Origin: Pseudomonas parasichuanensis
GTDB taxonomy: Bacteria > Pseudomonadota > Gammaproteobacteria > Pseudomonadales > Pseudomonadaceae
Reading direction: 5' to 3'
Assembly: GCF_021601385.1 (NCBI RefSeq)
Contig: NZ_BQHO01000003.1
Span: 186,001 to 250,000 of the forward strand
Length of the DNA: 64,000 nucleotides
The notes under the pieces are model-generated. The model was not told where the DNA came from. It did not search any database and saw only the letters and a list, made by a program, of their open reading frames with translations. Numbering within the stretch: the first letter of the stretch is position 1; each line of letters starts with the position of its first letter. The position numbers were made by a program, and so were the translations under genes. Below, piece by piece: positions 27,433-35,332 of the stretch.

Positions 27433-29211
27433 TCAGAAGGGTTGTGGTTGATCCGCCAATTGCACCGAGCGCGCCCGCAGCATCAGCTCCTCCAGCTGGC
27501 GACGCGCGATGGCTTCGAGCTGTTGCAGGATGTTCGGGTCGTCAAGGCTGTTGGTGAAGGTGACGGGCATGTTGGCGGTGAAGGTGAACTGCTGATTGAT
27601 TGGCGCTGGAGCCGCAGGCGTCGAGGTCGACGATGCATTCAGTACCGGCGCGACCGCGCCCAGGGATGGTTCGCCGGCCTCCTTGCCTGCGGACGGCTGT
27701 GCCTCACCGGTTTGCACGCCCATGGCCTTGCCCAACCAACCTCCGATGCTCTCCCCGCCCATGCTGCCAAGCACGCCACCAAGCAGGCCACCGATCGCCG
27801 TGCCGATCACCGGCACCACCGAGCCGATCGCCGCGCCAGCGGCAGCACCGGCCAAGGTTCCGCCCAGGCCGCCGACCGCGCTGGCGTAACCTTCGAGTTT
27901 TTGCGCCGTTGGCGCATCGCTGGTGTAGGTTTCAGCCAGTTGCAGGCCCGTATCCAGCAGGCCAACGCCAGGCACGCGCCTGAACGCCTTTCTTGCCAGG
28001 GAAGTACTCGCGCCCGCCCTGCTGGCCAGGCCTGCAAACGAAGCAGAGCCCAGTTCCCCAACGGAGCTTTGCGTTGCCCGTTCAGCGCTGGCTGGCCGTT
28101 CCTGGGCTGCGTAGTAAGCCTCGTCTTCCTGCGCCTCTTGCTCTTCTTCCTCCTCTTCTTCCTCCTCTTCTTCCTCCTCTTCTTCCTCCTCTTCTTCGAC
28201 TTCCTCCTCTGCGACGTCACCATCGGAAAACCGCGCATCGTCCACCGCGCTTCTTTCACTTCGGCTGCGCAGGCTGGAACCGGCACGTTCAACGGCAGGT
28301 GCCGGCGATGTCGAGCCATCGCCGGAGACGCCATCTTTGCCGGCCGGTTTGTCGGAAAACCAATTGAACACCGACTTGCCCAGTGCGCCGCCGACGCTCT
28401 CGCCCGCCATCCCACCAAACAGGCTGAGGTATTCCGCGGCGTGCTTGTTCTTGGTCAGCCCACCCAGCAACGCACCGCCGAGCGAGCCCACCAGTTCACC
28501 CAGTGCGCCACCGACCCCTTCGGCCTGATCCTGGCCATCCTCTTTGTTGAATGCCAGCATGCCCTTGGTGAGCGCCGTAACCACCGACACGCCGGTTTTT
28601 TCCCTGACGGATTTAGTCGCCTCGCGCCGACGGTCTTCTGGCAGTCGCCGATAACCCTTGTAGAGCGCCACCGTTCCACCAACAGTGGCGGCGCCTGCCG
28701 CCACCGCGCCCACAACTCTCAACCCCGAAGTCGCCTGCTCCAGTGGCACCCGCCCCTGTTCCGGGCTGCGTGCCAGGGGTGGATCATTCACAGCAGGCCT
28801 GGGCTGTGGCGTCACACCGTCCAGCAACGCCGCTTTGCGCTCCTCGAGCGAATAACCGGGTGCAGGACGCTCAGCCGCCTTGGCGGCGCCCGCCTGATCG
28901 GGCGTCGCCAGAGGCCGGCGCCCAAGGGACAGATACAGCCCACGCAAGCGCTGGACCTCATCGCCCTCACGGCGCAGTCGGTCGATCTGCGCCTCATGGC
29001 CCTCTGCCTGGTCGAGGGCCAATTGCCGATCGACCTGGCGCACCTTGTCCAACTCCAGCCCCAGGCGAATGACTTCGTTGACCATCCGCCCAAGCCGGGT
29101 GTCGTCAGCCTGCCTGCGCAGTTGCACAAGCGACTGGCGCAGAGCATCGAATACCCTGCCGGACGGTTGGCTAACGGTGACGCCTACGGTGAACACCTGT
29201 GTGTTCGCCAT
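27433..29211 (-). CDS. Tail tape-measure protein
   Basis: A 592-residue protein that sets tail length and fills the tube. The N-terminus is helical (residues 1-100), the middle and C-terminal parts contain Gly/Ala-rich hydrophobic segments (AAAGAAIGSVVPVIGTAIGG) and there is a nearly pure poly-Glu tract of about 25 residues encoded by a 12-base tandem repeat. Position between gpE and gpU supports the call. It is shorter than many phage tape measures, in keeping with a short tail. The ribosome-binding site is AAGGAGGAG. Confidence 0.85.
   Translation of the reverse strand: MANTQVFTVGVTVSQPSGRVFDALRQSLVQLRRQADDTRLGRMVNEVIRLGLELDKVRQVDRQLALDQAEGHEAQIDRLRREGDEVQRLRGLYLSLGRRPLATPDQAGAAKAAERPAPGYSLEERKAALLDGVTPQPRPAVNDPPLARSPEQGRVPLEQATSGLRVVGAVAAGAATVGGTVALYKGYRRLPEDRRREATKSVREKTGVSVVTALTKGMLAFNKEDGQDQAEGVGGALGELVGSLGGALLGGLTKNKHAAEYLSLFGGMAGESVGGALGKSVFNWFSDKPAGKDGVSGDGSTSPAPAVERAGSSLRSRSERSAVDDARFSDGDVAEEEVEEEEEEEEEEEEEEEEEEEQEAQEDEAYYAAQERPASAERATQSSVGELGSASFAGLASRAGASTSLARKAFRRVPGVGLLDTGLQLAETYTSDAPTAQKLEGYASAVGGLGGTLAGAAAGAAIGSVVPVIGTAIGGLLGGVLGSMGGESIGGWLGKAMGVQTGEAQPSAGKEAGEPSLGAVAPVLNASSTSTPAAPAPINQQFTFTANMPVTFTNSLDDPNILQQLEAIARRQLEELMLRARSVQLADQPQPF
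28141..28197. repeat. 12-bp tandem repeat coding for poly-Glu in the tape measure
   Basis: The plus-strand unit CTCTTCTTCCTC is repeated four times perfectly, with a fifth partial copy. The period is a multiple of three, so gain or loss of units keeps the tape-measure frame. Confidence 0.95.
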
Positions 29212-29224
29212 GTGCTCCTCCTTG

Positions 29225-29338
29225 TCAGTCCGAGAGCCACCAGACCATGTCGCTGAACGACATGGTCATGATTTCGCTCGCGGAAAAGTTCAGCTCCCTG
29301 GCCAGCCGCCGTGCGGCGGCCTTCTGCCGGGCTGGATC
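29225..29338 (-). CDS. gpE' extension, probably made by frameshift from gpE
   Basis: The frame begins at the gpE stop, where CTT TGA T becomes TTT GAT after a +1 shift (or a -2 shift), and runs for 37 codons to TGA at 29225-29227. The product begins DPARQKAAARRLAREL and ends FSASEIMTM then SFSDMVWWLSD, resembling short GpE-family tail proteins. No start codon or ribosome-binding site suits independent translation of the full segment, so gpE-gpE' fusion by frameshift is likely. Confidence 0.6.
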   Translation of the reverse strand, partial: DPARQKAAARRLARELNFSASEIMTMSFSDMVWWLSD

Positions 29339-29639
29339 AAAGCTCGTCGTCCTGCACCAGGCGAAAATAGCCGCTTTGCAGGCGGCTGTAGTCCTTCAGT
29401 GCCAGGCCTTCGAGGTCCTTGACGCCCACCTCGGCGAGGGAGGCGAACAGGTTCAGCTCACGCTGCTCGTCATCCTTGGCACCGCCGATCTGTGCGTTAC
29501 GAATGTCACGCACGGTCGGCGCGCGCAGCGACAGGCTGTCCACCTGCAGGCCATTGGCCTCGCTGGGACGCGACAGGCGCACGGTCACCCGTTCGGCGCT
29601 GAGCATCATCCATTGCGGCAACTTCTTCGCTTGAGCCAT
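29337..29639 (-). CDS. Tail assembly chaperone (gpE position, Mu gp41-like)
   Basis: A 100-residue protein between the tube and tape-measure genes, where tail chaperones lie in contractile phages. The pattern TVRDIRNAQIGG followed by LFASLAEVGVKDLEGLALKDY fits the Mu gp41-type assembly chaperone family. The gene ends GAG CTT TGA, a possible programmed frameshift site that would add the gpE' extension. Confidence 0.8.
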   Translation of the reverse strand: MAQAKKLPQWMMLSAERVTVRLSRPSEANGLQVDSLSLRAPTVRDIRNAQIGGAKDDEQRELNLFASLAEVGVKDLEGLALKDYSRLQSGYFRLVQDDEL

Positions 29640-29651
29640 TGCAGGTTCTCC

Positions 29652-30161
29652 TTACAAACCAAGGGCGGCGCGCTGGGCGGCCAGTTGGTCGACGCCATCG
29701 ATCACCCGCTTCATACCCAGGGCGTCGATCTCGTACACCAGACGACCGTCGACTTCGAGCTTGTAGTAGGTAACGCCAACACTGTGCTTGATCTCAGCCT
29801 TGTCGCCGGACTTCCAGTCGCCCATGTCGATCTCCTTGAGCGAGCCACGCAGGGTGACGATCACCGGGCTGACCTTGCCCTTGAGGCCCTTGAAGGCACC
29901 CCGGAAGGTGCCGTTGAAACCGGAACCATCGGCCAGGCCGAAAAACTTCAAGGCATCTCGGCGTACGCCGGTGGTGGTGAAAGCGGCTTCCTGCTTTTCC
30001 ATGCCCAGATCCATCTCGACCGGCATGTCCATGCCGCCCGGGCGGTGCTCCTCCATTTTCAGGGTGAGTTTGGGCAGGGTCAGGCTGGGTACATCGCCCT
30101 GGAAGCTGATGCCATCGACGAACAGGTTCAGGTTGGCCAGGGTTTCGGGAATCATTGCCAT
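29652..30161 (-). CDS. Tail tube protein FII
   Basis: A 169-residue homologue of P2 FII, the inner tube of the contractile tail. It begins [17 protein letters not shown], a well-conserved start, and contains GVTYYKLEVDGRLVYEID. AAGGAG precedes the ATG. It lies 13 bases after the sheath stop. Its first 23 codons are nearly repeated at 35320 in a chimeric gene. Confidence 0.92.
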   Translation of the reverse strand: MAMIPETLANLNLFVDGISFQGDVPSLTLPKLTLKMEEHRPGGMDMPVEMDLGMEKQEAAFTTTGVRRDALKFFGLADGSGFNGTFRGAFKGLKGKVSPVIVTLRGSLKEIDMGDWKSGDKAEIKHSVGVTYYKLEVDGRLVYEIDALGMKRVIDGVDQLAAQRAALGL

Positions 30162-30174
30162 GTGAATGCGCTCC

Positions 30175-31341
30175 TTAAGCGGCGGAATCGAGGACTTCGG
30201 TCAGCCACTGGTTGGTGACTTCGACGCGGAAATTGGGGTTTTCGGCAGGCGGGACGTCGGTGAAGCGGATGTTCCAATACACCTTGCCCTGCTCGAGTGC
30301 GCTGACGGTGTTCAACTCAGGATCCGCATACACCTCGAAGTTGATGATCGCGCCCTGGTTCTTCAGGTCGCGCATGAAGGCCTGCAGGCCCTCGGTGACA
30401 TCCTTGACGTAGGTGGCGGTGATGGAACGATCGACGGCCCACTTGTGGCCATAGAGGATCGCGTCCATGACGATGTCCATGGTCCGTACCCGGGTGACGA
30501 AGGCCCATTTCGGGTCGCTGGACAGGGTACGGTTGCCCCACAGGCGGAAGCCGTCGTCACGGATGATGGTGGCGATGTTGGCGTTGTTCAGCACGTTGGC
30601 GCGGCAGCTGTCGTCGCCATCGAGGAACTCCACCGCACGGCTGGTACCAGTGATGCCAACGAACGCCTTGTTCGAAGGCGATGCCCAGAAACCGTATTCG
30701 CGGTCGGTGAAGGCGAACAGGCCAGCGACCCAGGCAGAACCCGGCGCATCGACAGTGGCTTCCTCACCGTTGTCCCAGTAGCGTACGCCCGGGTCGACCA
30801 GGAAGGCGCGCTTGGCGCCGTAGTGCTTCGCGTAGGCGATGGCTGCTTCATCGGTGGTGTTCGGGCCGTCGATGAGGGCGATGCCGCGCAGCTTGTCGGC
30901 CAGGGCGACCAGGGCGGTGCCGACGGCTTGGGTGGCACTGTGTTTCGGCGTGACCAGCAGGCGTGGCTGGGCGTTGAAACGGCTCTTGCCGTCGAGCAGT
31001 GCCTGCAGGCCGGTACGCTTGCCGTCCGCCAGCACGGTGCCGATGATCGCCGAAGTCTGCTCGGCGGCGTCTTCGAGCTTGGCCACGCCGCAGGCGACGA
31101 TAACGGCCTTGGCACGGCTGTAGATGGCCCGGCAGGCCTTGGTGATCGCCGCATTCTGGCCAAACGCTGCAACCGCTTCGCGCTCGCTGGTGATCAGCAC
31201 CAGGTCATTGGCCTTGGCGGTGACGCCCGGGCCTTCGGTAAAGGTATCGACCAGGCCGATGATCGAGGAAGACGGCAACGCGATGCTGCGCGAGCCGGTG
31301 TCGACGTTGGTCACGGTGACGCCGTGGAAGAATCCACTCAT
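30175..31341 (-). CDS. Tail sheath protein FI, copy 1
   Basis: A 388-residue contractile sheath subunit (P2 FI family). Conserved parts include FFHGVTVTNVDTGSRSI, IIGLVDTFTEGPGV and GHKWAVDRSITATYVKDV. It is close to identical with the copy at 35333-36499, differing mainly around residues 102-110 and 170-195 and in scattered sites. Two terminator-like hairpins lie immediately upstream. GGAG precedes the start. Confidence 0.93.
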   Translation of the reverse strand: MSGFFHGVTVTNVDTGSRSIALPSSSIIGLVDTFTEGPGVTAKANDLVLITSEREAVAAFGQNAAITKACRAIYSRAKAVIVACGVAKLEDAAEQTSAIIGTVLADGKRTGLQALLDGKSRFNAQPRLLVTPKHSATQAVGTALVALADKLRGIALIDGPNTTDEAAIAYAKHYGAKRAFLVDPGVRYWDNGEEATVDAPGSAWVAGLFAFTDREYGFWASPSNKAFVGITGTSRAVEFLDGDDSCRANVLNNANIATIIRDDGFRLWGNRTLSSDPKWAFVTRVRTMDIVMDAILYGHKWAVDRSITATYVKDVTEGLQAFMRDLKNQGAIINFEVYADPELNTVSALEQGKVYWNIRFTDVPPAENPNFRVEVTNQWLTEVLDSAA

Positions 31342-31365
31342 AGAATCAATCTCCAGATATAAGTA

Positions 31366-31427
31366 AGCCCCGTGAACGGGGCCTTGGGGTGCAGCGGATA
31401 AGAAGACGCCCCGACGGTGCGGGGCGT
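31366..31427 (-). terminator. Two hairpins between fiber-assembly gene and sheath copy 1
   Basis: ACGCCCCG (31406-31413) pairs with CGGGGCGT (31420-31427), followed in the minus direction by CTTCTT. A second stem, AAGCCCCGT with ACGGGGCC (31366-31384), lies close to the sheath start. Only about 24 bases separate the last hairpin from the ATG, leaving no room for a promoter. Confidence 0.65.
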
Positions 31428-32111
31428 TTATGAAAGGTCGGCTTGCTCGAAGCCTTGGGCAGTCAGCCAGTCGTTGGCGGCGGCTTCGTCCGGACTGGTC
31501 GGCCAGGCGTCGGCCGCTGTGGCCTGGGCGCTGACATCAAGCCGGTTCAGTTCGACTCGGTAGCGTTTCCAGGCCGTGAGCGTGGCCGCCTCGTCAGCGC
31601 TGGCCATGTCTAGGGCGACAGCGTCTTGCAAGGTGGCGATGCGCAGTGTGGCGTAGCGCACCAGCAACGACTGTTTACGCGCGCTCGCCAGACGCAGCGC
31701 CTCGTGCCGGGCTGCCTCGTCGATGCCCCACTGGCCGTCCTGCCAGATCGCGAAGCGCAAGGGCGGCGCCTGCAGCGTCAAGCCTTCGGGCAATTCGCCC
31801 AATGACGTCCAGGTAATGGCCTCGCCATTGTCAGTGCGATACACCGGTGCCCCTCGGTGATCGGCAACCAGTGCCCAACGGCTGCCACCTTGGGCAGCCA
31901 CGGCAGCAAAGCCTGGCTTGATGTTCGGCGGCTGGATCGGATAACTGTGGGCCGCAAGCAGCCACACCCCGGGTTCAAGCGGGCTAGGGTCTGCCGCAGA
32001 GGTGCCCAGGAATTCGCCACTGTCGGGGTGTACGTTGCACACCGTCGGCGCGATGACGCTGGTGTGCTGCCACCATGGCGCCGCAGCGCCGTTGTTGATT
32101 TCATCGGTCAT
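31428..32111 (-). CDS. Tail fiber assembly protein
   Basis: A 227-residue protein directly after the fiber gene. Its C-terminal region (LTAWKRYRVELNRLDVSA) is typical of caudoviral tail-fiber assembly chaperones of the P2 gpG/lambda Tfa type, which help fold the fiber tip. The N-terminal half resembles fiber-tip-associated sequences. The gene itself appears intact although the fiber gene upstream has lost its start. Confidence 0.82.
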   Translation of the reverse strand: MTDEINNGAAAPWWQHTSVIAPTVCNVHPDSGEFLGTSAADPSPLEPGVWLLAAHSYPIQPPNIKPGFAAVAAQGGSRWALVADHRGAPVYRTDNGEAITWTSLGELPEGLTLQAPPLRFAIWQDGQWGIDEAARHEALRLASARKQSLLVRYATLRIATLQDAVALDMASADEAATLTAWKRYRVELNRLDVSAQATAADAWPTSPDEAAANDWLTAQGFEQADLS

Positions 32112-32120
32112 GGGTCACTC

Positions 32121-33650
32121 TCAATACTTGATGCAGGCCAGATAGGCCCGGTTGAACGGCCTGGCTTCGTTGCCACCGCTGGGGTTGGTTACGAAGGTGT
32201 GGGCATGGGCCGGCGCCGTGTCGGAAATGGCGGGTGCGATGCCATCGCCCATTTCGTCGCCCAGCACGGCATTGCCGCCGGTAGTCACCATGGCCGCAGT
32301 GATTCGCTCGCGCGTCAGGTATGTCACGTGCGAGTGCGCGCCCGCCGCCGAGGTCCCCCCGGAGTGAGCGTGTTCGATGTTCTGGCTGCCCTGGTCGGTG
32401 AACAGGAGGCGACCGGGGTCGACGTTGCGGCCATCGGACCAGCCGCGATCGAAGTAGCCCCGGTCATCGGGCAGGTTGAAGGTGGTCGAGCCATCACCGG
32501 CGCCGAACTGGGTACCGATGACTGCAAACAACCGTGCATAGGTCACCCGCGACACTGCCGCGCCATTGCGCTTCAGCCAGCCTGCCGGCGGCGTGCTCAT
32601 GGCGAAGTGGGCGACATGGCCAGCGGTCAGGCCGGCAATGGCGTTCACCTGTTCGACGGTGGCCTTCCTCGACAACTCGTTGACCATCGTGGCGGCAAAA
32701 TTCGGGTCATTGCCGATGGCCGCCGCCAGTTCGTTGAGCTGATCCAGCGCCGCCGGCGCCGACCCGACCAGGGCTGCCACCGCATCCGTCACGGCCTTGG
32801 AGACTTCACCCTTGGTGAAGACTTCGCTCTTGGTGTACACATCAGTGATGCCATAACCCGCCACGGTGCTCGGATTGCTCGCCGCCACAACCCGACCGTA
32901 CTTGTCGACCTGCACACTTCTGTAGGTATCTGCTGTTACCCCGGTACGACCGAAGGCCATTTCGAAGGCCAGCGCCGACACACCCAAGGTAATCGGCGCA
33001 TCGCTCACCAGCTGCCAGGCACTGTCAGCGTTGGCCATGCCCTTTTCGACCAGTACGAACAGGCCCGGGTTGACCTTGGCGCCGGTGTCCGCATCAGGGC
33101 AGCGGGTCCACGGGCCACCCGCAACGACCTGATACAGCCCGTTGTCCTTGGCCGCTGCCTGGTCCTTGACCAGCACTCGAGCCCCTGCCTGCAGCGCAAT
33201 GCCGTCCACCGCCTGCAGCCCGCTCAGGGTGATGGCCGCGGTGGTCGCAACCAGCACCGAGTGCTTGAAGTCCTGCTTGGCCAATTCCTCGGTCACCCAC
33301 TCTCGGGTGGCGAGGACCACGGCTGGGTCGATCTTCAGCTGCACGTTGCTGGCACTGCTGACCACCAGGTTCATGCGAACGACCTGAGTCCGCCCCGAGC
33401 CCTGGTTGAGCAGCGGCTTGTAGGTGGGCGCGCAGTTGGCCACGGCAATCATGTCGCCATCGGAGTCATACAGCGCGATCTCGCGGATCCAGCGGCCACC
33501 GACCTCAGCCGGGATGACCTGCTCGGCGATGATGATTGCGCTGTTCTTGTCATCCACCTTGAGCTGGTTCAAGGGGGCACGGCGCCATTCGTTGATCAGG
33601 CTGGTCTGGGTGGCGTTGGGCGTGGGGTCGGTACGGCAGGATCTCGGCAC
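32121..33650 (-). pseudogene. Tail fiber protein lacking its N-terminal baseplate-binding end
   Basis: The frame gives 509 residues from a GTG inside gpJ-derived sequence. From residue about 7 the conserved fiber region begins (SLINEWRRAPLNQLKVDD, then EQVIPAEVGGRWIREIALYD). A middle shaft and a C-terminal collar-like domain (STPPAGWLKRNGAAVSR, TFNLPDDRGYFDRGW) ending NRAYLACIKY follow. Related fibers have about 45 more N-terminal residues that anchor to the baseplate; these are missing. No ribosome-binding site serves the GTG. I read it as a deletion product fused to gpJ at 33629-33632. Confidence 0.8.
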
Positions 33651-34257
33651 TGCGCACCGTCACCCGGTCGGCGACCGGGCGAACATCATCGTCGCTGAGG
33701 TAGGCCGCGACCTGGGCCAACAGTCCGGGGCTGGCGGTGCCGTCACCGTCCAGGCTGAGCACGGTGATGTCCACCACCGCGGGCGACGGGCTTTCCGCGG
33801 TGGCGTCGGCCACCTGCCCCGATGCGTTGCGGGCATGCAGGATGTAGCTGTTGCGCGGGCCGGCGGTAGTCAGGCCTTCATAGACCAGCTGCACCCGCTC
33901 GCGCAGGGCATCGTCGGACTCGAACGCCGCCTCGACCGGTGGCACACTGCTCTGGTTCGCCGCCCGGATCACCAGCCGTTGCAGGCCGACATTGGCGGCC
34001 AGGTGTTCAAGGTCGCTGCCTTCGGCGTAAGCCAGCAGCAACGCCTTGGCGGCATCGTTGATCCGCGCCCGATTGAGCAGCGTGCGGTAGGCCCCCACCT
34101 CCAGCAGCTTGGTGACCGGATCGCTTTCCAGGGAGGCGGTCCAGCGTTCGCCCAACAGGGTACGAAAGCTGGTCTGGTCCTCTCTGTACACCGCCTCGAA
34201 ATCAAGGTCTTCAAGCAGTTGCGGGGCTGGCAGTTTGGACAGGTCGACCTGGCTCAT
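33550..34257 (-). pseudogene. Baseplate protein gpJ, C-terminally truncated
   Basis: The frame of 235 residues is a normal P2-type gpJ for about 208 residues (MSQVDLSKLPAPQLLEDLDF to VTVRSAEILPYR). It then runs about 27 residues in the wrong frame through fiber-coding DNA (PHAQRHPDQPDQRM and following). Intact gpJ proteins are near 300 residues. The missing end of J, all of gpI and the start of the fiber gene were removed by one deletion. It overlaps gpW by 4 bases. Confidence 0.85.
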
Positions 34258-34580
34258 ACGGTCACCTCCACCAGCACTTCGTCACCCAGATAGCGACCGC
34301 CCAACGCCAGGTTGACCTGGCCGTCGAGCACTGCCACCACCCTGACCCGCTCCAGTGCCAGGCGGGGTTCCCAGCGACCGAGCGCCCGGGCGACTTCGGC
34401 CTGCACGGCGCTTTTCCAGCCGTCATTGACCGGCAGGTCGACGTAGCGGCGCAACTGGCTGCCGTAGTCGGGGCGCATGCGTCGGCTGCCCAGCGGCGTG
34501 CCGAGGATGTCTTCGATGGATTGACGCAAGTGAGCGATGCCGCTCAAGGGCTGCCCCGTTCGGCGGTCCATGCCGATCAT
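34254..34580 (-). CDS. Baseplate wedge protein gpW (gp25-like)
   Basis: A 108-residue P2 gpW / T4 gp25-like lysozyme-fold baseplate protein. MIGMDRRTGQPLSGIAHLRQ and GSRRMRPDYGSQLRRYVDLP are typical. The ATG at 34580 is preceded by GGAGGTGCACC, a strong ribosome-binding site. The open frame extends further upstream, but that part overlaps the Com-like gene and is not conserved. About 110 bases lie between it and the Com-like gene. Confidence 0.88.
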   Translation of the reverse strand: MIGMDRRTGQPLSGIAHLRQSIEDILGTPLGSRRMRPDYGSQLRRYVDLPVNDGWKSAVQAEVARALGRWEPRLALERVRVVAVLDGQVNLALGGRYLGDEVLVEVTV

Positions 34581-34693
34581 GGTGCACCTCCGGTATCGGG
34601 CACATCCCGCAGTTGGATATGCATGGCGTTCTCCAGATGTGAGAAAGCCTGCGTCGTTGCTTGCAGTGCAGGTGAGCACACAAGGCCGGCAGG

Positions 34694-34879
34694 CTATCGA
34701 GTCGAAAGAAGGGGCGCAGCGGGCTGCGCCGGCAAGTCGCTCCCAGGCGATCGCTCGAGGCTCGTGGCCTTCGCATGATTGAGTGTTCCGCAACGGGAAC
34801 ATTTGATCTGGAGCTCGATGAAGCCAGCGGTACGGGCGAGTAACCGCGCGCAGTTGCCACAACGAAAGTCCTTGAGCAT
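34694..34879 (-). CDS. Com-like zinc-finger protein, copy 2
   Basis: A 61-residue protein starting MLKDFRCGNCARLLAR with a second pair in LQIKCSRCGTLNHAKA, giving two Cys-x2-Cys pairs as in phage Mu Com. It is a clear paralogue of the gene at 24847-25125. GGAGG precedes the ATG. It lies between the spike and wedge genes rather than near the lysis genes. Confidence 0.75.
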   Translation of the reverse strand: MLKDFRCGNCARLLARTAGFIELQIKCSRCGTLNHAKATSLERSPGSDLPAQPAAPLLSTR

Positions 34880-34912
34880 CGGTGTGCCTCCCTGGCAGCG
34901 GTTGGAGTGGAT

Positions 34913-35320
34913 TCAATGCTTGTGATTGGCGGTATTGCCCGCCGTATCGATGATTCGCCCGCCACCGTTGATATCGCCGCTGACCGTCAACGCGCCGTTG
35001 ATGGCGACAGTGCCGGTCAAGGTGATCGAGGCGGCATCCAGCGTAATGGCGTTGTCGCTGACCACGAGCGTGGTTGCGCCGACCTGGACGGTTGCCTTGC
35101 CACTGGGCAACTGAATGTCGTAGCGCCGGGCCTGCCAGTCGTAGCTCAGTGAACCTCCGTCGTCGAAACGCCAGACCTCGACGTGCTCGCGGTTGTCCGG
35201 GGCCCCGCCGGCGTTGCCATACAACCCTGGCACGAAGGTGCCCTGGGCCGGCTCGCCCTGAAAGCTAACGCCATCCACGAACAGGTTCAGGTTGGCCAGG
35301 GTTTCGGGAATCATTGCCAT
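34913..35320 (-). CDS. Chimera: start of tube protein FII fused to end of baseplate spike gpV
   Basis: The 135-residue frame begins [20 protein letters not shown], the start of tube protein FII. After residue 22 it changes to the C-terminal part of a P2 gpV spike ([17 protein letters not shown], then beta-rich repeats [20 protein letters not shown], ending [15 protein letters not shown]). The switch occurs at CAGGGCGA (35253-35260), a sequence fitting both parents. The N-terminal gpV domain that docks on the tail is absent. The frame is intact and has the FII ribosome-binding site, so a protein could be made, but neither parental role is likely. Confidence 0.85.
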   Translation of the reverse strand: MAMIPETLANLNLFVDGVSFQGEPAQGTFVPGLYGNAGGAPDNREHVEVWRFDDGGSLSYDWQARRYDIQLPSGKATVQVGATTLVVSDNAITLDAASITLTGTVAINGALTVSGDINGGGRIIDTAGNTANHKH

Positions 35321-35332
35321 GTGCTTCGCTCC

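Noticed and set aside
28141-28197. Short direct repeats considered as a CRISPR array
   Set aside because: Units are 12 bases, contiguous without spacers, and lie within a coding frame; no cas genes are present.
27442-29256. 604-codon plus-strand frame opposite the tape measure
   Set aside because: Antisense shadow; its Leu/Phe-rich stretch is simply the complement of the poly-Glu repeat.
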